Assembly (NCBI RefSeq): GCF_013260645.1
Contig: NZ_CP053921.1
Coordinates: 2,994,694-3,058,693, forward strand
Length of the DNA stretch: 64,000 bases
Origin: Erythrobacter mangrovi
Lineage (GTDB): Bacteria; Pseudomonadota; Alphaproteobacteria; Sphingomonadales; Sphingomonadaceae
Direction of reading: 5' to 3'
Shown here: piece by piece, positions 32,277 to 41,095 of the stretch
How positions within the stretch are numbered: the stretch's first letter is position 1
Layout: each line of letters opens with the position of its first letter
Made by a program: the position numbers and the translations under genes
Notes under the pieces: model-generated
Seen by the model: only the letters and a program-made list of their open reading frames with translations
Database searches by the model: none
What the model was told of the DNA's origin: nothing

Positions 32277-32771
32277 ATGAGCCGCACCCTCCCGTCAGTC
32301 CTCGCTGCCGTAGCCCTCGCGTCCGTAACAATCGCTGCACCCGCACTAGCCGAGACGCCTACCGCCGTTCCCAACGCGGCCGGCGTGCTTCGCCTGCGCA
32401 GTGCCAATGGCTTCGATCAGACGCTGGCCCAGCTCAAGGCCGACGTGCAGGCAAAGGGAATTCGGTACTTCGATACTATCGATCAGTCGGGCCTGGGTGC
32501 CTCGGCCGACCTTCCCCTGGGGCGTTCCACGCTGGTTCTGTTCGGCAATCCGCCGCTCGGAGTGCAGTTCCTCCAGTCCAACCCCTATGCCGGCCTCGAC
32601 TGGCCTGTCCGCATGCTGGTGGTCGAGGAACCCGATGGCGCGGTCTATGTTGCCTGGACTGATTTCGGTTTCATAGCCCAGCGCTATGCGATCGGCGACA
32701 AAGCCGCGCAGTTCGCCATGGCGAGCGAAGTTGCGGCTTCGATTGCGGCCGCTGCGACCGGCAAACGATGA
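32277..32771 (+). CDS. DUF302 domain protein, periplasmic
   Basis: The 164-aa protein has a Sec signal peptide (MSRTLPSVLAAVALASVTIAAPALA, cleavage after ALA). The DUF302 domain follows: FDQTLAQLKADVQAKGIRYFDTIDQ, RSTLVLFGNPPLGVQFLQSNPYAGLDWPVRMLVVEE. DUF302 proteins are small alpha/beta domains of unknown activity, often found with sulfur-metabolism genes. Its stop overlaps the start of the YeeE/YedE-type transporter (ATGA), which supports that link. The ATG at 32277 was chosen because it opens directly on the signal peptide. Confidence 0.85.
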   Translation: MSRTLPSVLAAVALASVTIAAPALAETPTAVPNAAGVLRLRSANGFDQTLAQLKADVQAKGIRYFDTIDQSGLGASADLPLGRSTLVLFGNPPLGVQFLQSNPYAGLDWPVRMLVVEEPDGAVYVAWTDFGFIAQRYAIGDKAAQFAMASEVAASIAAAATGKR

Positions 32772-33703
32772 CTCCCGCGACGGCGTTCCTGTTCGCCGTC
32801 GCGCTGCTTTCGGCAGCGGTCATGGGCGCTGCGATCCAGCGCGGTGCGACATGCATGGTCGCGGCCGTCGACGAGGCCCTGGTTGGTCGAAGCTTCGGAC
32901 GCGCCGGGGCGCTGCTCGAGGCGGCTCTGTGGGTCGGCGGATTGATCGCACTTATCCAACTTGTTGGCGTCCGGACCCCCGCGCCGCTCGCTTACGCGGT
33001 ATCCCATGTGACCGTGCTCGGCGGCATGCTGCTGGGGCTTGGGGCGTGGGTCAATCGCGCCTGCGTCTTCGGTTCGGTTGCCCGTATTGGATCCGGGCAG
33101 TGGGCTTGGCTGGCCACGCCTGTCGGTTTCTTCCTGGGTTGCCTTCCTGCGCTGGGCAATCCCGGCGGGGTTGCCGCGGAACTTTCGCCTGCAGTCCTTC
33201 TGGTGATGACCACGGGATTCGTTGTTCTTGCAGCATGGCGTCTGCGCGCCGCAGCCAAGGCACCTAACATGCTGCAGTATCTGTCGCATCCGCATAGGGC
33301 GACCTTGATGATCGCGATTACCTTCGTTTCAACCACGCTGACGGTGGGGGCCTGGGCTTATACCGACGCTCTGGCGGCTCTCGCTCGCCCGATGAAGGGC
33401 ATGGATCCGCAAGTGGTCCTGCGCGGCGTAATGGCACTCGCACTGCTGGGCGGAGCCATCGTCGGCGGGCGCCTGGCAAGAACTTTCGCGCCGCTCCCCG
33501 CACGACCGGGCGACGTCCTTCGTTGCCTGGCAGGCGGCGCCTTGATGGGGATCGGTGCGCAGCTGGTGCCGGGAGGAAATGACGGCCTCATCATGCAGGG
33601 CCTTCCGTTCTTGCAGCCGCACGCATGGGTTGCCGTTTCCGCAATGGTATTGACGATTTCCGTGTTAATTACGGTAACGTATCGGGTCGCACGTCCGAAC
33701 TGA
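32768..33703 (+). CDS. YeeE/YedE family sulfur-compound transporter
   Basis: The 311-aa membrane protein has ~8-9 helices, with the Cys-containing motifs of the YeeE/YedE family. Examples are GAAIQRGATCMVAAVDE, LGLGAWVNRACVFGSVARIGSGQ and GGALMGIGAQLVPGGNDGLI. In YeeE-type proteins such in-membrane cysteines guide thiosulfate across the membrane. It is translationally coupled to the DUF302 gene, consistent with a small thiosulfate or sulfane-sulfur uptake module. Substrate is assigned by family only. Confidence 0.85.
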   Translation: MTPATAFLFAVALLSAAVMGAAIQRGATCMVAAVDEALVGRSFGRAGALLEAALWVGGLIALIQLVGVRTPAPLAYAVSHVTVLGGMLLGLGAWVNRACVFGSVARIGSGQWAWLATPVGFFLGCLPALGNPGGVAAELSPAVLLVMTTGFVVLAAWRLRAAAKAPNMLQYLSHPHRATLMIAITFVSTTLTVGAWAYTDALAALARPMKGMDPQVVLRGVMALALLGGAIVGGRLARTFAPLPARPGDVLRCLAGGALMGIGAQLVPGGNDGLIMQGLPFLQPHAWVAVSAMVLTISVLITVTYRVARPN

Positions 33704-33780
33704 GGCAACCTGACGCGCAACGGCGTGCGGGTGCAGTGATGCTCTAGTATTGCGGCTGAGCCGCATGGGGATAGCGACCG

Positions 33781-34674
33781 ATGGAGATGCAGCAGGTCCG
33801 TTACTTCGTGACGTTGGCGAAAACGCTCAACTTCACGCGGGCGGCTGAACAATGCAATGTAAGTCAGCCAGCGCTGACGCGTGCGATACAGCAGCTCGAG
33901 CACGAGTTCGGCGGGCCGCTGTTCCACCGCGAACGCAACAACACGCATCTGTCCGAGCTTGGGCGGATGATGCTGCCTTATCTTGAGTCGGTCGAAGCGT
34001 CGACACGGGCCGCCAAGGATGCGGCACAGTCCGCACGCAAGCTTGAGAATATTACCCTGACGATCGGTGCAATGTGCACCATCGGGCCCCAACTAGTCGC
34101 CGACCTCATCGTCCGGTTCCAGGCCATGCACCCCGATGTCGTGGTGCGGGTCATCGAAGGCGAAGCGTCGGCGATGATCGAAAGGCTCGGCAAGGGGGAT
34201 CTCCACGTGGGTCTGGTCGGCGTGCCGGAAGAGCTTCCGGAACAATTCCACCAGGTGCCTGTGTTCACAGAGAAATTCGTGATCGTCCTCCCTCCCGATC
34301 ATGCCCTGGCTACGAAGAATGCGATCCGTGTCGTCGATCTCGATGGCCTGCCTTACGTCGGCCGATCCAATTGCGAGGTCTATCGCATGGTGACCGAGGA
34401 TTTCGCCCTAAGGGGAGTGCAGCCCAAGAAGGTCTTCAGCTCTCCGCGTGACGACTGGGTGCAGAAGATGATCCGGTCAGGCCTGGGGTTCGGTTTCTTC
34501 CCCGAGTACTGCGTGACCGATCCTGACCTGGTGGTACGCCCTTTGATCGAACCCGGCTATTCCCGGACGATCTATCTTGCGACAGTTCGCGGGCGCCCGC
34601 ATTCGCCAGCGGTCGGCGCATTTGTGAAGGCAGCGCGCAATCATACGTGGCCTGTTACCGAAATGCCGGATTGA
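33781..34674 (+). CDS. LysR family transcriptional regulator
   Basis: The 297-aa protein has a canonical LysR N-terminal winged helix (MEMQQVRYFVTLAKTLNFTRAAEQCNVSQPALTRAIQQLE). It has the effector-binding domain with typical strand LTIGAMCTIGPQLVADLIVRFQ and the second subdomain VFTEKFVIVLPPDHALA. The effector is unknown. It lies 77 bases downstream of the YeeE gene on the same strand, and its target could be that module, the cupin gene or a distant one. Confidence 0.9.
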   Translation: MEMQQVRYFVTLAKTLNFTRAAEQCNVSQPALTRAIQQLEHEFGGPLFHRERNNTHLSELGRMMLPYLESVEASTRAAKDAAQSARKLENITLTIGAMCTIGPQLVADLIVRFQAMHPDVVVRVIEGEASAMIERLGKGDLHVGLVGVPEELPEQFHQVPVFTEKFVIVLPPDHALATKNAIRVVDLDGLPYVGRSNCEVYRMVTEDFALRGVQPKKVFSSPRDDWVQKMIRSGLGFGFFPEYCVTDPDLVVRPLIEPGYSRTIYLATVRGRPHSPAVGAFVKAARNHTWPVTEMPD

Positions 34675-34731
34675 TGGTGAAGAGCGGTCGGCCGGCACGC
34701 TTCGGCCCCGATGGATTTCCGAGATAAGGAA

Positions 34732-34763
34732 AACGGCACCCCGGGGTGCTCCGGGATGCCGTT
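34732..34763. terminator. Terminator between LysR and cupin genes
   Basis: AACGGCACCCCGG (34732-34744) pairs with CCGGGATGCCGTT (34751-34763) with one mismatch. On the - strand it is followed by TTTCC. It separates two convergent genes. Confidence 0.65.
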
Positions 34764-34804
34764 CTCCATGGTCGCTCCGGGCCGCTCGGTCCGAATGCGT
34801 AGTA

Positions 34805-35254
34805 TCAGTCGCGCAACTTGACGTCGGCCGACAGCAGCACCGCCGGCTTGTCGGAGTTGTTGCGCCACCAATGCGACAGGCCGTCCGATTCCATCGAGAC
34901 GTCGCCAGCATGATGGTCGATGCCGACTGCGCAGGTGCTGCGATATTCCGTGATTGAGCCATCGACGACGGTGATCAGCGCCGGGCGGCCAGCATGGCTA
35001 TGCAGCGGCACGACGCCGCCGGGCATCACCACCAGGCGGCGCAGACGGAGGTCATGGTCGGAAAAGCCGAGCTCGGTTTCGAGGTCGACCGAGCCCACGA
35101 CATCATCGGTCACGCCCGATGGGGAGGTCTGGGCATCGGACAACGGGTTGGCGGCTACCTTGCCAGCAGGGCAGGTCCCAGCGAGCGCGGGCGAAGCCGA
35201 AATGAATGCACCGCCTGCGAAGAGCGCTGCGACGATGAGTTTGAGATTCTTCAT
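34805..35254 (-). CDS. Periplasmic cupin-domain protein
   Basis: The 149-aa protein has a signal peptide (MKNLKLIVAALFAGGAFISASPALA) and a single cupin barrel with metal-ligand-type residues in PGGVVPLHSHAGRPALITVVDG and YRSTCAVGIDHHAGDVSMESDGLSHWWRN. The small size and secretion suggest a metal- or small-molecule-binding protein. No enzyme activity can be assigned. The ribosome site AAAGGAAC precedes the ATG. A run of 13 C residues (on its strand) sits ~66-78 bases upstream of the start, in its probable promoter or leader. Confidence 0.8.
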   Translation of the reverse strand: MKNLKLIVAALFAGGAFISASPALAGTCPAGKVAANPLSDAQTSPSGVTDDVVGSVDLETELGFSDHDLRLRRLVVMPGGVVPLHSHAGRPALITVVDGSITEYRSTCAVGIDHHAGDVSMESDGLSHWWRNNSDKPAVLLSADVKLRD

Positions 35255-35319
35255 TGCTAGTGTTCCTTTGTGGAAGCTGAAACCTGGACGTCACGGGAAC
35301 CGGGCCCAGTCGGGGCGTC

Positions 35320-35332
35320 GGGGGGGGGGGGG
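35320..35332. repeat. Homopolymer of 13 G residues
   Basis: Thirteen consecutive G (C on the - strand) lie between the divergent cupin and bdhA genes. Such tracts slip readily in replication and are also error-prone in sequencing. Confidence 0.9.
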
Positions 35333-35420
35333 ATGGTGAACCGGAGCACTCGGTTTCCGTGACATCCCAAACACTAGGGACCACTGCACCTTCATGACAT
35401 TCGATTGATTGCATGATTTC

Positions 35421-35435
35421 CATGCCTGATCGGCA
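35421..35435. promoter_or_regulatory. Dyad upstream of bdhA
   Basis: ATGCC-TGATC-GGCAT is an inverted repeat ~60 bases upstream of the bdhA start. It is a possible operator, with no direct evidence for the protein that binds it. Confidence 0.3.
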
Positions 35436-35494
35436 TTAGTGAGTGCGCGCGGTCCCAGACATCCTTCCGTCAGCAGAATGGAAGGAGAGCATCC

Positions 35495-36316
35495 ATGACA
35501 ATTCAACCGATGGCCGCACTGGAGCAAACACGGGACCTTGAGGGCCGCGTTGCGGTTATCACTGGATCCACCAGCGGTATTGGCCTGGGCATCGCCCAAG
35601 CCCTTGCCGCTGCGGGCGCCAGCATCGTCATCAACGGCCTGGGCGACTTCGACGAAATCGAAATGACCCGCCACAAGCTCGCCAGCGAGCATCAGGTCGA
35701 AGTGTCTTACGATGGCGCCAACCTCATCGAGCGTCGCGGTGCCGAGCGGCTGGTCGAAAACACCATTGCCACGCATGGCAAGCTCGACATCCTCGTCAAC
35801 AATGCCGGCATCCAGCATGTCAGCCCGATCGAGTATTTCCCGCCCGAGAAGTGGGATGCCATCCTTGCGCTGAACCTGTCGGCCGCGTTTCACACCACTC
35901 GCGTGGCCTTTGGCGCCATGAAGGAGGCCGGCTGGGGACGGATCATAAACGTCGCTTCTGCGCACGGCCTCGTCGCGTCACCCTTCAAGAGCGCCTACGT
36001 CGCCGCCAAGCATGGCGTGGTTGGATTGACCAAGACCGTCGCGCTTGAAGGAGCGCGCCACGGGGTGACCTGCAACGCGATTTGCCCTGGCTATGTGTGG
36101 ACGCCGCTGGTCGAGAACCAGATTGAGGATACGGCCAAGGCGCGAGGCATCTCGCGCGAGGAAGTTATCGAGAACGTCCTGCTCGCAGCTCAGCCGAGCC
36201 GCAAGTTCGCGACCGTTGAAGAGCTCGGCGCCCTGGCGGTTTTCCTCAGCAGCGATGCCGGGAAATCGATCACAGGGATTGCCTTGCCGGTCGACGGTGG
36301 GTGGGTCGCACAATGA
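35495..36316 (+). CDS. bdhA: D-3-hydroxybutyrate dehydrogenase
   Basis: The 273-aa short-chain dehydrogenase has TGSTSGIGLGIA (NAD site), NNAGIQHVSPIEYFP, catalytic Ser/Tyr/Lys in NVASAHGL...SAYVAAKHG, and NAICPGYVWTPLVENQI. The ending FLSSDAGKSITGIALPVDGGW is typical of bacterial BdhA. The HVSPIE and CPGYVxTPLVExQI motifs distinguish 3-hydroxybutyrate dehydrogenase from other SDRs. It oxidises D-3-hydroxybutyrate to acetoacetate in polyhydroxybutyrate and ketone body use. It is the first of four overlapping genes; a patatin-like protein often accompanies bdhA in alphaproteobacteria. The ribosome site AAGGAGAG is strong. Confidence 0.92.
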   Translation: MTIQPMAALEQTRDLEGRVAVITGSTSGIGLGIAQALAAAGASIVINGLGDFDEIEMTRHKLASEHQVEVSYDGANLIERRGAERLVENTIATHGKLDILVNNAGIQHVSPIEYFPPEKWDAILALNLSAAFHTTRVAFGAMKEAGWGRIINVASAHGLVASPFKSAYVAAKHGVVGLTKTVALEGARHGVTCNAICPGYVWTPLVENQIEDTAKARGISREEVIENVLLAAQPSRKFATVEELGALAVFLSSDAGKSITGIALPVDGGWVAQ

Positions 36317-36477
36317 CAGGGTTCCCCAGCAGCTCGGTGTTCGATCGCCCCTTGAGACCTGATCTTGCGGCATTCTTCGCCATGCGCGCGCATGGCATGA
36401 AGCAGGGCGCGCAGGTGGCACCGCAGGCGCTCACCGGTATCCTTGCCGATCTTGCGCGTAGCGGGCGCCTGCGATGA
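36313..36477 (+). CDS. Small 54-aa protein between bdhA and ndh
   Basis: The ATG overlaps the bdhA stop (ATGA) and its own TGA overlaps the next ATG (ATGA), so it is almost certainly translated. The sequence starts MTGFPSSSVFDRPLRPDL and ends ARSGRLR. It contains a helical middle (AAFFAMRAHGMKQGAQVAP) and is basic overall. No membrane segment or known domain is visible. It may be an assembly or regulatory partner of the neighbouring enzymes. Confidence 0.65.
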   Translation: MTGFPSSSVFDRPLRPDLAAFFAMRAHGMKQGAQVAPQALTGILADLARSGRLR

Positions 36478-37733
36478 CCCGCCAGCGTATCGTCATTATT
36501 GGCGCGGGCTTTGGTGGGTTGGCTGCAACGAGAGCGTTTGCCGGGGCCGCAGTCGACGTGACACTGATCGATCGGCGCAACCATCACCTGTTTCAGCCGC
36601 TGCTCTACCAAGTTGCGACCGCCGGCCTGTCGCCCGCCGACATTGCGGCGCCCATTCGTGCGATCGTGCGCGATCAGGCCAATGTCCGCGTGCTTCTGGG
36701 TACGGTGACAGGGGTCGATCGCATTCGGCGCACGGTCAAGCTCGCGCAGGGTGGAGAGATTCCCTATGATCGCCTGATCGTCGCCAGTGGAGCAAGACAC
36801 AGCTATTTCGGGCGCGACGACTGGGCGCAGCATGCACCGGGTCTCAAATCCATCAGCGATGCCACGGCGGTTCGCCATCGTGTCCTGTTGGCGCTGGAAA
36901 GGGCGGAGACAGAAGAGGATGAAACGCGTCGGCAGGCCCTGCTGACCTTCGTCGTTATCGGTGGTGGGCCGACCGGGGTTGAGATGGCCGGCGCCATCGC
37001 CGAACTCGCCCGGCGTTCGGTGTCGAAGGATTTTCGTTCGATCACGCCGCATTGCTCGCGCGTATATTTGATCGAAGGCGGGCCGCGCCTTCTGGCGGGC
37101 TTTCCCGAAGACCTGTCGAGCAAGGCCCGGGGCGCGATCGAACAGTTGGGCGTGACCGTCATGACCGGCCATCGCGTTGAAGGCGTTGCTGAAGATCACG
37201 TCCTGGTTGGCGGCGAGTGTCTGCCCGCACATACGATCGTATGGGCAGCGGGCGTCCAGGCTTCGCCAGCGGCTAAATGGCTCGGAACGTCAAGCGATCG
37301 TGCAGGCAGGGTGGAGGTCAACGATGACCTCACTATCCTTGGCGATGATCGGGTCTTTGTGATCGGCGACACGGCAGCTGTCAGCAACCTTCAGGGCGGC
37401 ACGTTGCCTGGCATAGCACCCGTCGCAAAGCAGCAGGGGCGGCATGTTGCGCGCCAGATACTGAGTGGGCGTTCGGAGCCCTTCCGCTACCGCAACTGGG
37501 GCAACCTGGCGACGATCGGACGACATCGTGCGGTGATCGATATGGGGCGCCTGCGCCTGTCCGGCCCGCTCGCCTGGCTGCTGTGGTGCACTGCGCACAT
37601 CTTCTTTCTCGTCGGCTTTCGCAACCGCTTCATCGTCGGGGCGAGCTGGCTGTGGAACTACTTCACTTTCCAGCGTGGCGCGCGGCTCATCACCAGCGAC
37701 GCGCTGACAATCCAACAAGGAGACCGAATATGA
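36474..37733 (+). CDS. ndh: Type II NADH dehydrogenase (NDH-2) family
   Basis: The 419-aa flavoprotein has a first dinucleotide motif IVIIGAGFGGLAA (residues ~6-18) and a second VVIGGGPTGVEMAGAIAEL (~160-178). It has VFVIGDTAAV with the FAD-binding GD, and a C-terminal region with LAWLLWCTAHIFFLVGFRNR that attaches NDH-2 enzymes to the membrane face. NDH-2 oxidises NADH and reduces quinone without proton pumping. Next to bdhA it could recycle the NADH made by 3-hydroxybutyrate oxidation. It overlaps both neighbours by four bases. Confidence 0.88.
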   Translation: MTRQRIVIIGAGFGGLAATRAFAGAAVDVTLIDRRNHHLFQPLLYQVATAGLSPADIAAPIRAIVRDQANVRVLLGTVTGVDRIRRTVKLAQGGEIPYDRLIVASGARHSYFGRDDWAQHAPGLKSISDATAVRHRVLLALERAETEEDETRRQALLTFVVIGGGPTGVEMAGAIAELARRSVSKDFRSITPHCSRVYLIEGGPRLLAGFPEDLSSKARGAIEQLGVTVMTGHRVEGVAEDHVLVGGECLPAHTIVWAAGVQASPAAKWLGTSSDRAGRVEVNDDLTILGDDRVFVIGDTAAVSNLQGGTLPGIAPVAKQQGRHVARQILSGRSEPFRYRNWGNLATIGRHRAVIDMGRLRLSGPLAWLLWCTAHIFFLVGFRNRFIVGASWLWNYFTFQRGARLITSDALTIQQGDRI

Positions 37734-38875
37734 CCAGTGTGGGCCTTCGCGACGAACTGCGCAGTCATGGCCAGCAGGTGCTGGTGCTTCAGGGAGGCGG
37801 CGCTCTTGGTGCCTATCAGGTTGGCGTATACCAGGCGCTCCACGAAGCCGGGATAGAACCCGATTGGGTCATTGGTACCTCGATCGGCGCTATCAACGCG
37901 GCGATCATCGCCGGCAGTCCCGCGGACGAGCGTATGGACCGCCTCACCGAGTTCTGGCGCCGGGTCGAACATGGCCACTCCTTCGAGCGGGCCCTGCCTC
38001 CGGCCATGGCCTCGTTCTGGCGCAACGCGTCGATGGTATGGGGCGGGCATCCAGCCTTCTTCATGCCGAACCCCATGGCCTTCGCCAGCGTGCAGTCGCG
38101 CCTGGGGCCGGAGAAGGCGGCGTACTACTCAGTCGATCGATTGCGCGAGACCTTGTCGGACCTGATCGACTTCGACCGGATCGATGGCGGTGAGGTGCGC
38201 CTGACCGTGGGTGCCTCGCGCGTCACCACCAGCGAAATGGTCTACTTCGATTCCCGCGAAATGCCGCTCGACTTGCGCCACGTGATGGCGTCCGGCGCGC
38301 TGCCCCCAGCGTTCCCGGCGGTGCGCATCGATGGTGAGCTCTATTGGGATGGCGGGATCCTGTCGAACACGCCGGTCGAGGTGGTGTTCGATGACAATCC
38401 CCGACGGGATTCAATGGTCTACGCGGTCCATATCTGGAATTCGGAAGGGCCTGAGCCGGAATCGATCTGGGAGGTTATGAACCGCCAGAAGGATGTGCAG
38501 TATTCGAGCCGATCAGCCAGCCATATCAAGCGCCAGCGGCAGTTGCACAAGCTGCGCCATGTCATTTCGGAACTCTCGGCCATGCTCCCGGCGGATGTGC
38601 GGGCCATGAAAGAGACTGCTGCCCTGTCAGCCTATGGCTGCCCCACGCGGATGCATGTGATCCGTTTGCTCGCCCCGGTACTCGATTACGAGGACCACTC
38701 GAAGGATATCGACTTCAGCCCGGGCGGCATTCGGGCGCGTTGGGATGCTGGCTATGCCGACACGATCCGCACGCTCGAGGCCGCGCCGTGGCGGGCGGAG
38801 GCCGATCCCCTTGAGGGCTTCATCCTGCACGAGGCGCGGGGAGGCCAGATGGTCGATCCTGTCGAGTGTGGTTGA
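37730..38875 (+). CDS. Patatin-like phospholipase with DUF3734 C-terminal part
   Basis: The 381-aa protein has a patatin fold: the oxyanion motif [20 protein letters not shown] (residues ~18-37), nucleophile Ser in [12 protein letters not shown] (GxSxG, ~45-55), and the catalytic Asp in [11 protein letters not shown] (~204-214). The later half, with [27 protein letters not shown], is typical of the DUF3734 extension. These proteins are serine acyl hydrolases, and their frequent linkage with bdhA suggests a role in polyhydroxyalkanoate or lipid turnover. It overlaps ndh by four bases and ends the operon. Confidence 0.9.
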   Translation: MTSVGLRDELRSHGQQVLVLQGGGALGAYQVGVYQALHEAGIEPDWVIGTSIGAINAAIIAGSPADERMDRLTEFWRRVEHGHSFERALPPAMASFWRNASMVWGGHPAFFMPNPMAFASVQSRLGPEKAAYYSVDRLRETLSDLIDFDRIDGGEVRLTVGASRVTTSEMVYFDSREMPLDLRHVMASGALPPAFPAVRIDGELYWDGGILSNTPVEVVFDDNPRRDSMVYAVHIWNSEGPEPESIWEVMNRQKDVQYSSRSASHIKRQRQLHKLRHVISELSAMLPADVRAMKETAALSAYGCPTRMHVIRLLAPVLDYEDHSKDIDFSPGGIRARWDAGYADTIRTLEAAPWRAEADPLEGFILHEARGGQMVDPVECG

Positions 38876-38979
38876 CGCGAAATGCATCGAAACCATGCCC
38901 TCTCGATAGCAGACCCGGCGGGCGATCCAGGCGAAAACCAGAAGGCACCGAAGGTGCATCGATTCATTCGAAAGGAACC

Positions 38980-39261
38980 ATGATGAACAAGCTCAACCTC
39001 GCCATTGCCGCCGCCGCTGCGGTTGCCTTCGGCGCGACCGCCGCACAGGCCGGTCCGGTGAAGCCGCAGCCGACCAAGGACAAGTGCTACGGTATTTCGC
39101 TCACCGGCAAGAATGACTGTGCCGCTGGCCCCGGCACCAGCTGCGCCGGCACCAGCACGCGCGACTACCAGGGCAATGCCTGGAAGTACGTCGCCAAGGG
39201 CACCTGCACCAAGATCAAGACACCCAAGGGATACGGCTCGCTGAACCCGAAGAAGGGCTGA
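38980..39261 (+). CDS. bufA1: Bufferin-type metallophore precursor, DUF2282 (BufA1)
   Basis: The 93-aa protein has a signal peptide ([22 protein letters not shown]) and a DUF2282 core with four cysteines: [29 protein letters not shown] and KGTCTKI. Bufferins are small periplasmic peptides whose cysteines are modified by the DUF692 enzyme BufB with its partner BufC, giving copper-binding groups. Here BufC-like and DoxX-like genes follow, but no DUF692 gene is present. Two ATG codons (38980 and 38983) are possible; AAAGGAA precedes both. Confidence 0.85.
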   Translation: MMNKLNLAIAAAAAVAFGATAAQAGPVKPQPTKDKCYGISLTGKNDCAAGPGTSCAGTSTRDYQGNAWKYVAKGTCTKIKTPKGYGSLNPKKG

Positions 39262-39294
39262 CCGGCGCTCCACCGGTCGCCGGTACAGACTTTT
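39261..39294 (+). terminator. Hairpin after bufA1 (possible attenuator)
   Basis: ACCGGCG (39261-39267) pairs with CGCCGGT (39278-39284), followed by ACAGACTTTT. A partial terminator here would explain higher expression of the precursor than of the downstream genes. Confidence 0.4.
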
Positions 39295-39324
39295 GATCGC
39301 GCGTGTGACGCGCGCGGTCGGGCC

Positions 39325-39405
39325 ATGCCGGCGACCGGGCAAGGAGTTTCGGTCGGGCAGCAAGGCGCCCTTGGGCATGCACGAAAGGAGAGAGTCGATG
39401 CATGA
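39325..39405 (+). pseudogene. 26-codon ORF at the expected bufB position, possible deletion scar
   Basis: The short frame MPATGQGVSVGQQGALG...KERVDA occupies the place where bufB (DUF692, ~280 aa) normally lies. It ends with a TGA that overlaps the bufC start region, as a normal bufB would. An in-frame internal deletion of bufB would leave such a remnant. Similarity to BufB termini is too short to prove this. Confidence 0.3.
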
Positions 39406-40120
39406 ACTCGCAGCCACTACGCACGCAGGCGCCGGTCCATTCCACGGCCGCGCCGGGCAATTTGTGCTTCCACAAAGGGCGGCGAACAAATGCGCCCTGA
39501 ACGCGATCATCGAGACCTATCCGACTGTCGCCAGGATCGTTGGAGACGAGGTGCTTGAAGTTGTCGCCAACGACTACTTTCAGGCTTGCCCACCTGCGCG
39601 CGCGCAGATTGAGGAGGATGGCAGTCGCTTTCCCGAATTCATCGGGGGGCACTCGATCTCCATGGCCCTGCCCTATCTGCGCGGTGTCGCGCGGATAGAT
39701 CGGCTGTGTACCGAGGCGCGCCTGAGCAAGCGGGCACCGGCGTTCGGGCCGCAGGACCTGGCGCGCATGTCGGCGGATGAGTGGGCTCGATCCAAGGTCG
39801 TGTTCCATCCTGCAACCCGGTTTGCATGGTTCCCCAATCCGGCGCCGTCGATCTGGCTGGCCCATTCGCTAGGGGTCGCCGGCACGATCACACCGGCATG
39901 GCATGCCGAGGGGATCCTGATCACGCGAGGCGAAGATGCAGTCGGTGGGATCGTCATCGGGCCCAGTGCGCACCGCATCATCCATGGGCTCAGGCTGGGC
40001 GAAACCGTCAGTCAGGCGGCAATCGCGGCCGCGCGTCTCTATCCCGAGGCTTCGATAAGCACCGATTTTCATCGCATCGTCGCCAGCGGTGCCCTTTCCA
40101 AGCTCAAGCCCAAGAGGTGA
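39398..40120 (+). CDS. BufC-like DUF2063 protein
   Basis: The 240-aa protein has the HvfC/BufC N-terminal DUF2063 domain: [48 protein letters not shown] (about residues 29-75). A C-terminal beta domain ends [33 protein letters not shown]. BufC helps the DUF692 enzyme BufB modify bufferin cysteines. The ATG was chosen for its good ribosome site (AAAGGAGAG) and because the domain starts soon after. It lies in the order bufA1 - (no bufB) - bufC - DoxX. Confidence 0.8.
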   Translation: MHELAATTHAGAGPFHGRAGQFVLPQRAANKCALNAIIETYPTVARIVGDEVLEVVANDYFQACPPARAQIEEDGSRFPEFIGGHSISMALPYLRGVARIDRLCTEARLSKRAPAFGPQDLARMSADEWARSKVVFHPATRFAWFPNPAPSIWLAHSLGVAGTITPAWHAEGILITRGEDAVGGIVIGPSAHRIIHGLRLGETVSQAAIAAARLYPEASISTDFHRIVASGALSKLKPKR

Positions 40121-40125
40121 CCGTC

Positions 40126-40602
40126 ATGACTGAAGTCCATATGGAATCGCGCTCACGCGGCGACGAAAGCGCTGCCAGTATCCCCGATCGGTTCGCCGCG
40201 CTTGCAGGGCAGGTCCTGCCGCTGTCGTTGCTCCTGCTTGTCATGCGACTGGGCATTGCCGGCATCTTCTTCCTGTCCGGCAGGACCAAGGTGGAAGGTT
40301 GGTTTACGATTACCGACAGCGCCTATGAGCTATTCGCTTTCGAATATGCCCTGCCGCTGATCCCATCGGACATCGCCACCGTCGCTGCGACCGTATCGGA
40401 GCATCTGTTCCCGATCCTGCTCGTGCTCGGTCTGGGCACACGATATGCCGCATTGGCCCTGTTCGGGATGACGATGGTGATCCAGCTCTTCGTGTATCCG
40501 GATGCCTGGCCGACTCATCTCAGCTGGGCGGGATTGCTGTTGCCGCTGATCAGTCTTGGAGGCGGCAAACTGTCCTTCGATCACCTTCTGCGGATTGCCT
40601 GA
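40126..40602 (+). CDS. DoxX family membrane protein
   Basis: The 158-aa protein has four membrane helices (e.g. [49 protein letters not shown]) and the DoxX hallmark [11 protein letters not shown] near the first helix. A DoxX protein is commonly the last gene of bufferin and related metallophore operons, where it is thought to support redox or membrane steps. It starts 5 bases after the bufC stop. Confidence 0.85.
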   Translation: MTEVHMESRSRGDESAASIPDRFAALAGQVLPLSLLLLVMRLGIAGIFFLSGRTKVEGWFTITDSAYELFAFEYALPLIPSDIATVAATVSEHLFPILLVLGLGTRYAALALFGMTMVIQLFVYPDAWPTHLSWAGLLLPLISLGGGKLSFDHLLRIA

Positions 40603-40649
40603 GGCCAAGGCGGTCAGTCCTCCGCTGGCAGGTTCGGCAGGCAGCGTGA

Positions 40650-40905
40650 AGGCGTTGTCAGAGCAAGTGCAAATGCTGGAAGGGAGTGGGTGGCCAGTGC
40701 GGCCGGATGCCAAGCAAGCGCAAGCCGGATAGTCTGTTCGGGTATGTCATCGCCTCGCCCGAAGTGATCCGCCTGATGGTGTTGAGGTATGTGCGCTTTC
40801 CACTGAGCCAGCGCAATGTCGAGGACCTGCGGGCCGAGCGTGGGGTCGACATTTGCCATGAGACCGTTCGCAAATGCCATGACGACGACCCGCGACAAGA
40901 TAACG
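40650..40905 (+). mobile_element. IS6-family element remnant 4 (transposase N-terminal part)
   Basis: The lead TGTCAGAGCAAGTGCAAATG matches the other copies. A short open frame (from 40710) reads KRKPDSLFGYVIASPEVIRLMV and then VRFPLSQRNVEDLRAERGVDICHETVRK, after which similarity to IS6 transposases ends. This is the least frameshifted of the four N-terminal pieces but lacks the whole DDE domain. The remaining ~190 bases before the kinase gene show no gene. Confidence 0.78.
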
Positions 40906-41095
40906 GCGATGCGTCTCAACTAGGCCCAACCGGAAATCATCCTGGCTCCCTTGGCCCGGATCAGCTTCGATCGTAATCGCCGCACAAACCTGCACGAAAG
41001 CATGAGCCAGCCAGAAATGTGCCGCTGGCAATGCTCGTCTGCCTGTGCAATTCATCTCGCCGACTTTTATCGTTTGTCGGGGGGCACACGTTTCG

